The position numbers were made by a program, and so were the translations under genes. The notes under the pieces are model-generated. The model saw nothing but the letters and a program-made list of their open reading frames with translations, searched no databases and was not told where the DNA came from. Source: Pelosinus sp. UFO1 (GTDB lineage Bacteria > Bacillota > Negativicutes > DSM-13327). Taken from it: 64,000 nt of DNA. The stretch covers positions 2,447,693-2,511,692 of the forward strand of contig NZ_CP008852.1 of the NCBI RefSeq assembly GCF_000725345.1, written 5' to 3'. Of this stretch, positions 51,693 to 60,283 are shown piece by piece; the first letter of the stretch is position 1; each line of letters begins with the position of its first letter.

Positions 51693-51944
51693 ATGGACCA
51701 CCGTAAATGGGATGGCCCCGATATTGAAGATTGGGATGATAATTCAGAATTTAGGTCAGAAGATGAGCGGCAGTTAATCGTAGGCGTAGGTTTCGGTTTT
51801 GGTTGTTTTCCTCGTCGCTTTTGTTTCCCTAGACGATTTTGTTGGCCTAGAGAGTTCTGTTGGCCTAGAGAATTTTGTTGGCCTAGACAGTCTTGCTGGC
51901 CAAGACAAGGTTGCTGGCCCGTACAAGGATGCTGGCCGCGCTAG
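51693..51944 (+). CDS. CWPR tandem-repeat protein (83 residues)
   Basis: AGGAGGTG precedes the ATG. The N-terminal half is acidic (MDHRKWDGPDIEDWDDNSEF), followed by the hinge QLIVGVGFGFG. The C-terminal half is a run of 5-residue units: CFPRR F, CFPRR F, CWPRE F, CWPRE F, CWPRQ S, CWPRQ G, CWPVQ G, CWPR. The DNA repeats every 15 bases (TGTTGGCCTAGAGAATTT type). Eight Cys, one per unit, and an acidic/basic split suggest an ordered or cross-linked assembly, perhaps in the spore coat. No family is known to me. Confidence 0.75.
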   Translation: MDHRKWDGPDIEDWDDNSEFRSEDERQLIVGVGFGFGCFPRRFCFPRRFCWPREFCWPREFCWPRQSCWPRQGCWPVQGCWPR

Positions 51945-51959
51945 CATTAATCCTTTATT

Positions 51960-51990
51960 TTTAGAAAAAGCTTTCGAGCTTTTTCTTTTT
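51960..51990 (+). terminator. Intrinsic terminator of the CWPR gene
   Basis: AAAAAGCTTTCGAGCTTTTTCTTTTT forms a short stem AAAAGCT/AGCTTTTT, 20 bases past the stop. Confidence 0.75.
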
Positions 51991-52039
51991 ATGCTCTATA
52001 CAATTATATAAACTAGAAGAACCTGCTATTAGAATACAA

Positions 52040-52070
52040 ATAAGACGGCACCGAAAGGTACCGTCTATAA
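52040..52070. terminator. Terminator of the small gene at 52072
   Basis: AGACGGCACC and GGTACCGTCT pair around GAAA with one mismatch. Confidence 0.7.
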
Positions 52071-52071
52071 C

Positions 52072-52212
52072 TTATTTCTTTGGTAATTTAGGATCAAATT
52101 TGGCTGTAGATGATTCACCTATTTTTGTCTTAGGCCAAGACGCATGTGTTTTCCCCTTTTCTCCATTTTTGGATGCATCATTGAATTTTCTTGGTGGTTT
52201 TGTTGTTTTCAT
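52072..52212 (-). CDS. Small basic Lys/Pro-rich protein (46 residues)
   Basis: GGGGTTG lies upstream of the ATG. The sequence MKTTKPPRKFNDASKNGEKG, then TAKFDPKLPKK is low in hydrophobic residues and probably disordered. Many small acid-soluble or spore proteins look like this. No family is recognised. Confidence 0.5.
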   Translation of the reverse strand: MKTTKPPRKFNDASKNGEKGKTHASWPKTKIGESSTAKFDPKLPKK

Positions 52213-52391
52213 ACTATCAACCCCTTTGGATTATCTTATGAATATGAGGGATTAATTGTGCTATATTTTATAATATGCAATTTATCTATTCGACACAAGA
52301 TCTTTTTTAAGGCGTTATCATACTATAGGTTCCTGTATATTGGCACGTTGTTTTGTGCATACTCCTACTAAAATAAAAAGGAGGTTGAATT

Positions 52392-52583
52392 ATGGAAAAT
52401 ATAAATACTAATTTGAGTGCTAAAATATCTTCTAGCACTCCCCTGAAAGAAGATTCGGACTGTAGTGCTACTATCCAAGGCTATCCTAATACTGATAATA
52501 TAAATGCTTCTTCTAAAAGCTGTGAAAATGCAAGGACTGAAAGTTTCGCAACACCTGATTATGGTGATACTTCAAAAATATAA
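52392..52583 (+). CDS. Small Ser/Thr/Asn-rich protein (63 residues)
   Basis: AAGGAGGTTGAATT precedes the ATG. The protein (MENINTNLSAKISSSTPLKE, then KSCENARTESFATPDYGDT) is polar, acidic and probably unstructured. A terminator AAGGTGGC/GCCACCTT (52594-52614) follows. No family is recognised. Confidence 0.65.
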   Translation: MENINTNLSAKISSSTPLKEDSDCSATIQGYPNTDNINASSKSCENARTESFATPDYGDTSKI

Positions 52584-52686
52584 TTGATATATGAGGTGGC
52601 TTTTGCCACCTTAAATCTTTAGAATATTTCTTATACTAAATTAGCCTTATGACACAAATATGTTAGGATTCCTAAAATTAAAATTA

Positions 52687-52920
52687 TTATTTTTTCGATA
52701 CTGATTGTATCCTTTTAATCGCTGTATTTATCCATCTTATCTTTCTTTTATTTATCAAATCTAACGACTCAAAGGCTTCAGAAAAAAAAAGTAATAGAAA
52801 TACAACAATATTTAAAATAAATGCTGCGATCATGCATAGTAAACAAAGAAAAACGCAAGCCAATACCGCTTCAAAATACGTCAGTCCACTTATTGTTAAT
52901 AATGATTTAAGAAATACCAT
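52687..52920 (-). CDS. Small membrane protein (77 residues)
   Basis: Two hydrophobic helices (VFLKSLLTISGLTYFEAVLA, then LCMIAAFILNIVVFLLLFF) are followed by a basic tail (NKRKIRWINTAIKRIQSVSK). AAGAGG precedes the ATG. No family is recognised. Helices followed by a basic tail suggest a membrane anchor or holin-like role. Confidence 0.55.
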   Translation of the reverse strand: MVFLKSLLTISGLTYFEAVLACVFLCLLCMIAAFILNIVVFLLLFFSEAFESLDLINKRKIRWINTAIKRIQSVSKK

Positions 52921-53103
52921 ATTTACCTCTTATGATTATAAATTAAAAACGATAATCATTAAGTTCCCCTACTACTAATAAAACTATTCCTATAGGCACG
53001 AGACCAAAAGTTATTATAAGCCATTATGAATTTTCTATATCCTGCATAGTAAATAGGGCTTCGTTAAATACTATCTATAATCAAAACTTAGGAGGATGTA
53101 AAC

Positions 53104-53256
53104 GTGGAAGATAACAAAGTTCAACAAGATTCTACTACTATGGAAAACGAGCAAATACAGGCTGAATCTAACACTCTAGATTCACAAAACACAAAGAACA
53201 TTGAAAATAAGAATATTAATAGCATCTTTAATGCAGACATGATTTTCCCTAGCTAA
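53104..53256 (+). CDS. Small Asn/Gln-rich protein (50 residues)
   Basis: AGGAGGATG lies just before a GTG. The protein is rich in Asn, Gln, Glu and Thr (MEDNKVQQDSTTMENEQIQA, then NTKNIENKNINSIFNADMI) and resembles the polar protein at 52392. Its stop overlaps the stop of the convergent patatin gene (53253-53256). Confidence 0.6.
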   Translation: MEDNKVQQDSTTMENEQIQAESNTLDSQNTKNIENKNINSIFNADMIFPS

Positions 53257-54176
53257 CTATGCAACAGTTGCTGTATTTCACTTAATTTTTCATTTGCTGC
53301 TTTCTCACCTTGACCAATATACAACACTGCTTGTTTATTATCTTTACATTTGATCTCAAAAGTATTAGGCCGAATAATGACGTCAGCATATTGTTCCGCT
53401 TTAAGTAACGTAACCTCCCTGCCCATAATTTCGATACATTGTACTAATATTTCCCCAACAGTCTTAATATCATAATTGGATTGACCATCATAACCTAAAT
53501 CAACTCCAATTACTATATCGGCTCCCATATGCCGCAAAATATCAGTAGGCAAGTTATTCTTTACTGCTCCATCCACTAATGTCATACTACGGTATTTCTT
53601 GGGAAAAAATATTCCTGGAATGGAAATACTCGCGCGAACTGCTTCCGTTAAAGATGTATTATGGTAGTACCTAGCATTTAAAATAGCACGACTATCGAAG
53701 ACGGGACTAGTAAAGAATACTGTATCGGCAGTATTTAAATCTACCGCTGTAATTGCAACTGGAATATTAGTATCCTTTACCGTACGATTTTGCCATAGAC
53801 CATAAAAAAACTGTTCTACTTTATCTCCCTTTATAAAGCCAGTAGGTAATACAGACCAAAATCGAAACATGCCATTAAACAACCATTTCATACCATGTTT
53901 AAACAGATCACCTACAGTAACATTTAAGTCGATTAATTCGTTCATCTTTAAATTTTGTACCATTACTTGCATTTGTTGCGGAGTATAGCCACAGGCATAC
54001 ATCGCAGCAATGATAGCACCTGCACTCGTTCCACTTATCATATCAATAGGAATGTTGTGCTCTATTAATACCTTTAATACTCCGATATGTGCCATACCTC
54101 GGATGCCCCCACCACTTAGTGCTACTCCTATCCGTTTTTTTCTATTACTCTTGTAACCAGTACTTTTTAGATCCAT
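53253..54176 (-). CDS. Patatin-like phospholipase
   Basis: The 307-residue protein has the oxyanion motif SGGGIRGMAHIGVL, the nucleophile elbow SGTSAGAIIAAMYACG (GxSxG) and the DGA motif of the Ser-Asp dyad in LVDGAVKNNLP. It is a cytoplasmic or membrane-associated acyl-hydrolase of the RssA/YlbK kind. The lipid substrate is unknown. AGGTG precedes the ATG. A strong terminator lies upstream between it and the oxidoreductase operon (54287-54326), so it has its own promoter. Confidence 0.92.
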   Translation of the reverse strand: MDLKSTGYKSNRKKRIGVALSGGGIRGMAHIGVLKVLIEHNIPIDMISGTSAGAIIAAMYACGYTPQQMQVMVQNLKMNELIDLNVTVGDLFKHGMKWLFNGMFRFWSVLPTGFIKGDKVEQFFYGLWQNRTVKDTNIPVAITAVDLNTADTVFFTSPVFDSRAILNARYYHNTSLTEAVRASISIPGIFFPKKYRSMTLVDGAVKNNLPTDILRHMGADIVIGVDLGYDGQSNYDIKTVGEILVQCIEIMGREVTLLKAEQYADVIIRPNTFEIKCKDNKQAVLYIGQGEKAANEKLSEIQQLLHS

Positions 54177-54286
54177 AACATATCACCTCATATACGCACT
54201 TACTATATGTTATAATCTAAAAGGTCATACTGTGCCACATAATAGCTTTTATCTTGACACCCTAACTACTACATTCTTTGAAATAG

Positions 54287-54327
54287 AAAAAAAGATGTGA
54301 TTAGTTGACTAATCACATCTTTTTTTA
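54287..54327. terminator. Terminator of the oxidoreductase operon
   Basis: AAAAAAAGATGTGATTAGT and ACTAATCACATCTTTTTTT pair perfectly around TG. It overlaps the end of the gene at 54325. Confidence 0.88.
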
Positions 54328-54870
54328 TTTATTCAATGCTGTTATATATTGACTGCCACGTAGGATGGCCTGCTCATTCATCCATAATATTTCTGGTTTT
54401 TTTGCGAAAATCTTCGCAAATGCTTTTATTACCGACTCAGATTGTATAGTACCAATTGCGGTCACTAATGCACCTAGAATTACCATATTAGATACCCTGC
54501 TATTATTAAATTCCAAAGAAATCTCATTCGCAGGAATTTGATAAACCCTAAGATCTGTTCTTGTAGTATTCCATTCTACAAGAGAGCTATTAATAATTAG
54601 AATTCCTCCCGGTTGTATAACTGTTTCAAACTTTTCAATAGAAGGTAGATTCATAGCAACTACTGCTGTTGGCTCTGATACAGTAGGTGCACCTATGGGA
54701 TTTTCCGATATAATAATTGAACAATTAGCGGTTCCGCCACGCATTTCTGGGCCATAGGAAGGTATCCATGATACTTGCTTATTTTCTAACATTCCAGCAT
54801 ATGCCAGTAATTGTCCCATTAACATAATTCCCTGACCACCAAATCCAGAGATTATAATTTCTTCTGTCAT
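54325..54870 (-). CDS. 2-oxoacid:ferredoxin oxidoreductase, gamma subunit
   Basis: The 181-residue protein begins ISGFGGQGIMLMGQLLAYAG, the standard start of the gamma subunit, and carries MRGGTANCSIIIS, YGPEMRGG. It is the last gene of a four-gene operon and overlaps the beta gene by four bases. Alpha, beta, gamma and ferredoxin-like subunits together oxidise a 2-oxoacid to acyl-CoA and CO2 with reduction of ferredoxin. The substrate (2-oxoglutarate or branched-chain 2-oxoacids) cannot be decided with certainty. Confidence 0.92.
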   Translation of the reverse strand: MTEEIIISGFGGQGIMLMGQLLAYAGMLENKQVSWIPSYGPEMRGGTANCSIIISENPIGAPTVSEPTAVVAMNLPSIEKFETVIQPGGILIINSSLVEWNTTRTDLRVYQIPANEISLEFNNSRVSNMVILGALVTAIGTIQSESVIKAFAKIFAKKPEILWMNEQAILRGSQYITALNK

Positions 54871-55640
54871 TTTACCACCTCTTCTGGTGCCTTAAATATA
54901 CCTAAAGGATAATATGGGATCAAATTCTCTTCCAACCAAGTAGCCGCTTCAACAGGACTCTTCCCCCAGTTTGTTGGACAAGTTGATAATATTTCTACCA
55001 TCGTAAAACCTTCACCACGTAGTTGAATTTCAAAGGCCCTCTTGATTGCCTGTTTTGCTTTTGACATATTAGTTGGATTATTTACAGCTACACGAGCAAT
55101 AAATTTAGCCCCATCAATTGTCGAAAGCATTTCAGATATACGAATTGGCATACCAGAGTTTTCTAAATTACGACCATATGGCGAGGTTGTCGTCACTTGA
55201 TTCACCAATGTGGTTGGTGCCATTTGACCACCAGTCATGCCATAAATAGCGTTATTCACAAAAATAGTAGTAATCTTCTCCCCACGCGCTGCAGCATGCA
55301 CAATTTCACCGCAACCAATAGCAGCTAAATCTCCATCTCCTTGATAGGTAAAGACAGTAGCATCACTATGTACACGTTTAATTCCTGTTGCTACAGCTGG
55401 CGCGCGACCATGAGCGGCCTGAAACATATCGATCGTAAAATATTCATAGGCCAATACGGAACAACCAACTGATGCTACACCAATTGCTTTGTCACGCACC
55501 CCAAGTTCATCAATCACTTCAGCTACTAATCTATGTATAATACCATGATGACATCCAGGACAATAATGAGTCGCCATATCTTTTAATGTCTGGGGTCTGG
55601 TAAATAACTTTTGTGACACACTATAGCCCCCCTTTTCCAT
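54867..55640 (-). CDS. 2-oxoacid:ferredoxin oxidoreductase, beta (thiamine diphosphate) subunit
   Basis: The 257-residue protein has HYCPGCHHGIIHRLVAEVID at the N-terminus and the thiamine diphosphate motif GDGDLAAIGCGEIVHAAARG, then NNAIYGMTGGQMAPT. It carries the cofactor that decarboxylates the oxoacid. It overlaps the alpha gene by 20 bases and the gamma gene by four, so translation is coupled. The end of the alpha gene provides its ribosome site. Confidence 0.94.
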   Translation of the reverse strand: MEKGGYSVSQKLFTRPQTLKDMATHYCPGCHHGIIHRLVAEVIDELGVRDKAIGVASVGCSVLAYEYFTIDMFQAAHGRAPAVATGIKRVHSDATVFTYQGDGDLAAIGCGEIVHAAARGEKITTIFVNNAIYGMTGGQMAPTTLVNQVTTTSPYGRNLENSGMPIRISEMLSTIDGAKFIARVAVNNPTNMSKAKQAIKRAFEIQLRGEGFTMVEILSTCPTNWGKSPVEAATWLEENLIPYYPLGIFKAPEEVVK

Positions 55641-56709
55641 ACATAATATTGACTATTTGCTCATATATCTCTTTGGGACTCGGCATCATTCCACCCATCC
55701 TACCGTAAAAATAAACAGGCTTAGCACCGTTTACAGCTAACCTTACATCCTCTACCATTTGACCTGCACTCAGCTCTACTGTCAAAAATGCTTGGGCTCT
55801 AATAGCAAGCTTAGAAATTACCAACTCGGGAAACGGCCATAATGTAATCGGGCGAAGTAACCCTACCTTCATTCCTTTATTCCTTGCCATATCCATTGCA
55901 GAGCGTGCAATACGTGAAGTAATACCATAGGCAATCATTATCAGTTCTGCATCCTCTGTATTGATTGCTTCATAGCGTACTTCTTTACTACGAATCTCCT
56001 TATACTTTTCTTGTAAATGAATATTATGCTTTTCTAAATTTTCTGGCTTTAGGTGTAGAGAATTAATAATGTTTGGATCTTTACGTCCCCTTAACCCAGT
56101 CGCAGCCCAAGGTTTCGACACGATATTTTTTGTCTTTATCATAGTAAGGTCGACAGGTTCCATCATTTGCCCTAATGCCCCATCCCCTAGAAGCATTACA
56201 GGATTACGATATTCATCGGCAAGCTCAAAGGATAGTACGGTAATATCCGCAAGCTCTTGTACTGAATTCGGTGCTAAAACGATATTACGATAATCTCCAT
56301 GTCCGCCACCCTTAGTTGCTTGAAAATAATCACATTGTGACGGTTGAATACTACCAAGCCCTGGTCCACCACGCATTATATTAACAATTACACAAGGTAA
56401 TTCTGCTCCAGCAATATAGGAAATCCCCTCTTGCTTTAAACTTATACCTGGACTCGACGAAGACGTCATGGCTCTAGCACCTGCCCCAGCAGCACCATAC
56501 ACCATATTAATGGCAGCTACTTCGCTTTCCGCTTGAACAAACACGCCTCCAATGTTAGACATTCGTTTTGACATATATTCAGTCAATTCTGTCTGGGGAG
56601 TTATGGGATAGCCAAAGTAATGCCGACAACCGGCAATAATTGCTGCTTCCCCGATAGCTTCATTCCCCTTCATCAAAATCTTTTCTGCCATAGTAAAATC
56701 CCTCCCCAA
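55621..56709 (-). CDS. 2-oxoacid:ferredoxin oxidoreductase, alpha subunit (KorA/VorB-like)
   Basis: The protein has 362 residues (about 357 from the ATG at MAEKILMKGN). KGNEAIGEAAIIAGCRHYFG, YPITPQTELTEYMSKRM, TSSSSPGISLKQEGI and RGGPGLGSIQPSQCDY are typical of KorA and VorB. It binds the oxoacid side of the thiamine site with the beta subunit. The size and the separate small ferredoxin gene resemble the four-subunit VOR/KOR form of anaerobes. Confidence 0.93.
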   Translation of the reverse strand: MGRDFTMAEKILMKGNEAIGEAAIIAGCRHYFGYPITPQTELTEYMSKRMSNIGGVFVQAESEVAAINMVYGAAGAGARAMTSSSSPGISLKQEGISYIAGAELPCVIVNIMRGGPGLGSIQPSQCDYFQATKGGGHGDYRNIVLAPNSVQELADITVLSFELADEYRNPVMLLGDGALGQMMEPVDLTMIKTKNIVSKPWAATGLRGRKDPNIINSLHLKPENLEKHNIHLQEKYKEIRSKEVRYEAINTEDAELIMIAYGITSRIARSAMDMARNKGMKVGLLRPITLWPFPELVISKLAIRAQAFLTVELSAGQMVEDVRLAVNGAKPVYFYGRMGGMMPSPKEIYEQIVNIMYGKGGL

Positions 56710-56715
56710 TCTTTC

Positions 56716-56922
56716 TTACTCTTTATGAATCTCAATAACTATATCGGGACACGCCTTGGCGCAAAGCAAGCAACCAATACATTTTTTTTCATTTACGCAT
56801 GTTGCAGGCAAATACCCTCTACTATTAACATGCGCCCCAGCTCTAAGTATTTTTGTTGGGCATACAACAATGCATAGTCCACAACCTTTGCATCGTTCTT
56901 CTCTAAACACTGGCCTAGGCAT
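56716..56922 (-). CDS. 2-oxoacid:ferredoxin oxidoreductase, ferredoxin-like subunit
   Basis: The 68-residue protein has two 4Fe-4S motifs, CKGCGLCIVVCPTK and CIGCLLCAKACPDI, and carries electrons from the thiamine centre to ferredoxin. It is the first gene of the operon, six bases before the alpha gene. The promoter lies between 56923 and about 57010. Confidence 0.93.
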   Translation of the reverse strand: MPRPVFREERCKGCGLCIVVCPTKILRAGAHVNSRGYLPATCVNEKKCIGCLLCAKACPDIVIEIHKE

Positions 56923-57099
56923 ATTTTTACCCCCATTCTATTAAGTTGACCATCTCTTTATATAATGCGTAAGATAGTCATTCTGCTAGTAATTATATAT
57001 TCTACTATACTACTAGTCTTTTAGGTATTGGATGTTATTAACTACCCACTATTTAAATACAGTATATTGATAAAAAACCCTGCATATTTTGTTGTTTTT

Positions 57100-57160
57100 T
57101 TAAAAATTATAGCAAAAAGACTTGTATCAACTCTGCTAGAGAGCTAATACAAGTCTTAAT
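57100..57160. terminator. Terminator of pduL
   Basis: AAAGACTTGTATCA and TAATACAAGTCTT pair around ACTCTGCTAGAGAGC. It lies about 15 bases beyond the stop at 57173. Confidence 0.8.
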
Positions 57161-57172
57161 TCTTTTCAACTA

Positions 57173-57748
57173 CTATTTAATTATTTCGACGTTACCACCA
57201 TTTTTGCACATAGCCGCATTGGCTTCATCTGTATCAATGTGCATTTCTAAACAGAAACTTTCATGCACTCTAATCAATACATTTTCAAAAACCAGACCAC
57301 GTTCACCATCACAACGTACCTTTACAATATCTTTATCCTTCACACCAAATTTTTCGGCATCAGTAGTATTCATATGAATATGACGCCCTGCAGCTATGAC
57401 CCCTTCTTTGATTTCCACTGTTCCTTTTGGACCAACTACAGTAATGCCAGCAGAGCCTTTTGTATCTCCTGAATCACGGACAGGAATGCTTATTTTAAGT
57501 TTTAATGCATCAGTAAGAGCAATTTCCACCTGTGTTTGGTTACGTACAGGCCCTAAAATCCGAACGTTTTTAAATGAAGATTTCTCAGTAACCAAATCTA
57601 CTGTCTCATTAGCAGCAAATTGCCCTAATTGAGATAAATCTTTCTTAACTGTTAGTTGATAACCTTCACCATATAAAACATCCAAATCCGCTTGTGATAC
57701 GTGTATATGACGTGCTGAAATACCTACTGGAACTTTTGTTTCTAACAT
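57173..57748 (-). CDS. pduL: Phosphate propanoyltransferase PduL
   Basis: The protein has about 191 residues from the ATG at MLETKVPVGISARHIHVSQA. ARHIHV and AAGRHIHMN are the two zinc-binding His motifs of PduL, and RDSGDTKGSAGI is conserved. It interconverts acyl-CoA and acyl-phosphate with inorganic phosphate and can replace Pta in fermentation. No encapsulation peptide for a microcompartment is evident, so it is probably cytoplasmic. It may work downstream of the oxidoreductase operon to yield an acyl-phosphate for ATP. The upstream stretch 57749-57828 holds only A/T-rich sequence. Confidence 0.92.
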   Translation of the reverse strand: MLETKVPVGISARHIHVSQADLDVLYGEGYQLTVKKDLSQLGQFAANETVDLVTEKSSFKNVRILGPVRNQTQVEIALTDALKLKISIPVRDSGDTKGSAGITVVGPKGTVEIKEGVIAAGRHIHMNTTDAEKFGVKDKDIVKVRCDGERGLVFENVLIRVHESFCLEMHIDTDEANAAMCKNGGNVEIIK

Positions 57749-57828
57749 TGCTATAAACACTCCTTCTAAAAAATATATATTTTATAATATAACTAAATAT
57801 ATTATACACATAAAAAATCCATAGACGA

Positions 57829-58176
57829 CTATTCAATAATTTCTGAAAAGTATATTACGGTTACGGTATCACTTAATGTGAAAGTCTTATCATATATACT
57901 ATGTAAAAAAATCATCAAATCGTCAACTGTGGCAATATCAGGATTTTCCCCTTGCAAATCCTCTTTCGTTAATTGGGATATAGGCTTTACTAGTACTCTG
58001 TCAATAACACCAGTATATATTTTCTTTTTCTGGGCAAAACGTTTACCAACTGTTACCCAAATAATATCCCCTTCAGTATATTTATGGGTCTTATCACCAC
58101 GACGAATCGTACAGGTTTTACGCCGGCATACTAGTTGGCTATGATAATTAGATGAATAAAAATTTAAAGCACGCAT
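57829..58176 (-). CDS. ASCH/PUA-like RNA-binding domain protein
   Basis: The 115-residue protein MRALNFYSSNYHSQLVCRRK, with TIRRGDKTHKYTEGDIIWVT and YTGVIDRVLVKPISQLTKED, has the beta-barrel pattern of ASCH domains (GDxxxxxxGDxxxVxxG, then the ... LT.eD end). ASCH proteins bind RNA or nucleotides, and small ones can be amidohydrolases or ribonucleases. AGGGGGAG precedes the ATG. It sits between pduL and mtaD on the same strand. The role is unknown. Confidence 0.72.
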   Translation of the reverse strand: MRALNFYSSNYHSQLVCRRKTCTIRRGDKTHKYTEGDIIWVTVGKRFAQKKKIYTGVIDRVLVKPISQLTKEDLQGENPDIATVDDLMIFLHSIYDKTFTLSDTVTVIYFSEIIE

Positions 58177-58313
58177 TATTCACTCCCCCTTAAACAAATA
58201 ATGTTAATCTATTTAAAAGTATGTAATCCACATAATGCTATTATTCGTTATATTTTCATATAAATCCTTTTGAATTCATCTAAGTTATAAAATAAAACGT
58301 AATGTCAGATTTG

Positions 58314-59594
58314 TTATTTAATAAGGCGTATGCCACGTTTATTTGCTTCATACATCACTTGCTCTTCATCAATAGTAGTCAAAGATCTGTTATCAAGAAG
58401 AATCTGTCCATCAACTATCACCGTATGAACATCTCCAGCTCCTGCAGAATAGGCAAGTAGGGAGCTCCTATCATGACGAGGATACCAATGAGGTGCATGC
58501 ATATTAAATAAGGTAATATCTGCTTTAAAGCCAGGCTCAATTCTACCTGTTACTTTACCAAGTCCTAATGCTTGCGCTCCACTGCTTGTAGCCATCTCTA
58601 CAGCCGTTTTTGCAGGGATGAGTAAAGGATCTAGTGCATGTACTTTATGCAGCATAGCAGCCAATCTCAATTCTTCTAACATATCTAAATTATTGTTACT
58701 TGCAGCACCATCTGTACCTAACCCAATACATAACCCTGCAGAAAGCATAGCAGGTATTGGAGCAATGCCACTAGCCAGCTTCATATTACTTCCTGGATTA
58801 TGAGCAACTCTAACATTCGCTTGCTTCATAAGGGCAATATCATGATCTGATACATGTACACAGTGAGCAGCTAACACACCACATTCAAATAGACCTATGT
58901 CCTTCATTAACTCAATGGGAGATTTCCCATGATTTTTTTTACATTCATCCACTTCTCCAATCGTTTCAGACAAATGAATATGAATTTCAGCCCCCAAGCG
59001 TTGTGCTAAAGAAACTACCCGCTTTAAATATTCCGGTGGGCAAGTATAGGGAGCATGAGGACCAAGCATCACAGTAATACGCCCATCAGCGGCATTATGA
59101 TACTGATGAAAAAAATCCTCGCTTTCTGTTAATGCTTGTTCAGCATTTGGTGCCACCCCTGCCATACCTCTAGCTAATACTGCTCTTATACCGCTCTCAG
59201 CTACAGCTTTGGCTACTTGTGGCATATGAAAATACATATCAGAAAAAGTAGTAGTACCTGATTTAACCATTTCGGCAATTGCAAGCAATGTACCCCAGTA
59301 TACGTCTTCAGCTACTAGATTCCCCTCAGCTGGCCAAATTTTATTTTGTAGCCAATCCATCAGCATCATATCATCAGCGTAACTCCGAAAGAGACTCATA
59401 GCTGCATGGGTATGAGTATTTACAAAACCTGGTACTGCTAATTTATTCGTGCAGTCAATAATTTTATCAGCTTGCCAAGTAGCTGGTATTTCACCTACTT
59501 GAAAAATGATTGACCCATCTATTGCAATATCTGCAGATTTAACTATACCATCTTGCCCTAATATTTCTGCATTTCTTAATAAAATCTTTGCCAT
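58314..59594 (-). CDS. mtaD: 5-methylthioadenosine/S-adenosylhomocysteine deaminase
   Basis: The 426-residue amidohydrolase has the metal site NTHTHAAMSLFRSYADD, with further ligands in EIHIHLSETIGEVDECKKN, AAHCVHVSDHDI and LGTDGAASNNNLDMLEELR. This is the MtaD pattern. It removes the amino group of methylthioadenosine, SAH and probably 5'-deoxyadenosine. It is the last gene of the salvage operon and shares base 59594 with the aldolase gene. Its presence beside ahcY suggests SAH is at least partly routed through S-inosylhomocysteine. Confidence 0.93.
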   Translation of the reverse strand: MAKILLRNAEILGQDGIVKSADIAIDGSIIFQVGEIPATWQADKIIDCTNKLAVPGFVNTHTHAAMSLFRSYADDMMLMDWLQNKIWPAEGNLVAEDVYWGTLLAIAEMVKSGTTTFSDMYFHMPQVAKAVAESGIRAVLARGMAGVAPNAEQALTESEDFFHQYHNAADGRITVMLGPHAPYTCPPEYLKRVVSLAQRLGAEIHIHLSETIGEVDECKKNHGKSPIELMKDIGLFECGVLAAHCVHVSDHDIALMKQANVRVAHNPGSNMKLASGIAPIPAMLSAGLCIGLGTDGAASNNNLDMLEELRLAAMLHKVHALDPLLIPAKTAVEMATSSGAQALGLGKVTGRIEPGFKADITLFNMHAPHWYPRHDRSSLLAYSAGAGDVHTVIVDGQILLDNRSLTTIDEEQVMYEANKRGIRLIK

Positions 59595-60262
59595 TAGACC
59601 GTCCTCCCTTGTTGCCGCTTACTATAATATTCAACATAGAACTTATGCATCACGTCTATATCTCCATTAGTTAAAAGTTGTGCACCACCTATTTGATTCG
59701 CATATATATAAATCTGTGCAGCCTTCTCAACTAACTCGCAAGCTAACATGGCTTCATCAAGTGTCTGTCCACAGCCTACCACCCCATGATTTGCCATCAA
59801 AACTGCATTTTTATTTCCCAGTGTTTTTACAATGTTTTGTGCAAGTAGTTCCGTTCCTGGCAAAGCGTATGCGGCAACATCTACACTCCCCCCAGTCAAT
59901 TGAACTAAATCTTCAATTATTGGGGGTATGCTTTTATGGGCCACGGCACAAGCGCTAGCAAAAACACTATGTGTGTGAACGATAGCCTGTATATCAGTAC
60001 GAGCTTGGTATATTGCCAAATGCAGCGGCAGTTCTGACGAAGGCTTAAATTGTCCTTCTACTATTGTACCTACTGCGTCAACAACGACAATGTCATCAAC
60101 TGTAATTTCGTGATACCTTTTTCCTGAAGGAGTGACAGCTACCCATTTTGTTTCAGGTATCCGTACACTTATATTCCCCCAAGTACCAGCAACAAGTCCC
60201 TTATCTACCAAAGCTTGCCCACCTTGTAACACTTCAGATTTAATCTTAGTAATAGGATGCAC
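59594..60262 (-). CDS. Class II aldolase, likely for methylthioribulose 1-phosphate
   Basis: The 222-residue protein of the aldolase II/adducin family has the zinc ligands in VHTHSVFASACAVAH and MANHGVVGCG, and GTWGNISVRIPETKW. L-fuculose-phosphate aldolase is the nearest named type, but mtnP and mtnA lie just upstream in the same operon. In the DHAP shunt known from other bacteria, such an aldolase splits methylthioribulose 1-phosphate (or 5-deoxyribulose 1-phosphate) into dihydroxyacetone phosphate and an aldehyde. An MtnB dehydratase is a relative in the same family but usually needs mtnC-mtnD partners, which are absent here. The assignment is inferred from context. Confidence 0.82.
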   Translation of the reverse strand: MHPITKIKSEVLQGGQALVDKGLVAGTWGNISVRIPETKWVAVTPSGKRYHEITVDDIVVVDAVGTIVEGQFKPSSELPLHLAIYQARTDIQAIVHTHSVFASACAVAHKSIPPIIEDLVQLTGGSVDVAAYALPGTELLAQNIVKTLGNKNAVLMANHGVVGCGQTLDEAMLACELVEKAAQIYIYANQIGGAQLLTNGDIDVMHKFYVEYYSKRQQGRTV

Positions 60263-60283
60263 TCGCCAACCACTCCTTAGCTC

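Noticed and set aside
51799-52011. 70-residue ORF in the +1 frame of the CWPR gene
   Set aside because: It is a shadow of the 15-base repeat (VGLE units) and lacks a ribosome site. The CWPR frame has AGGAGGTG and a terminator.
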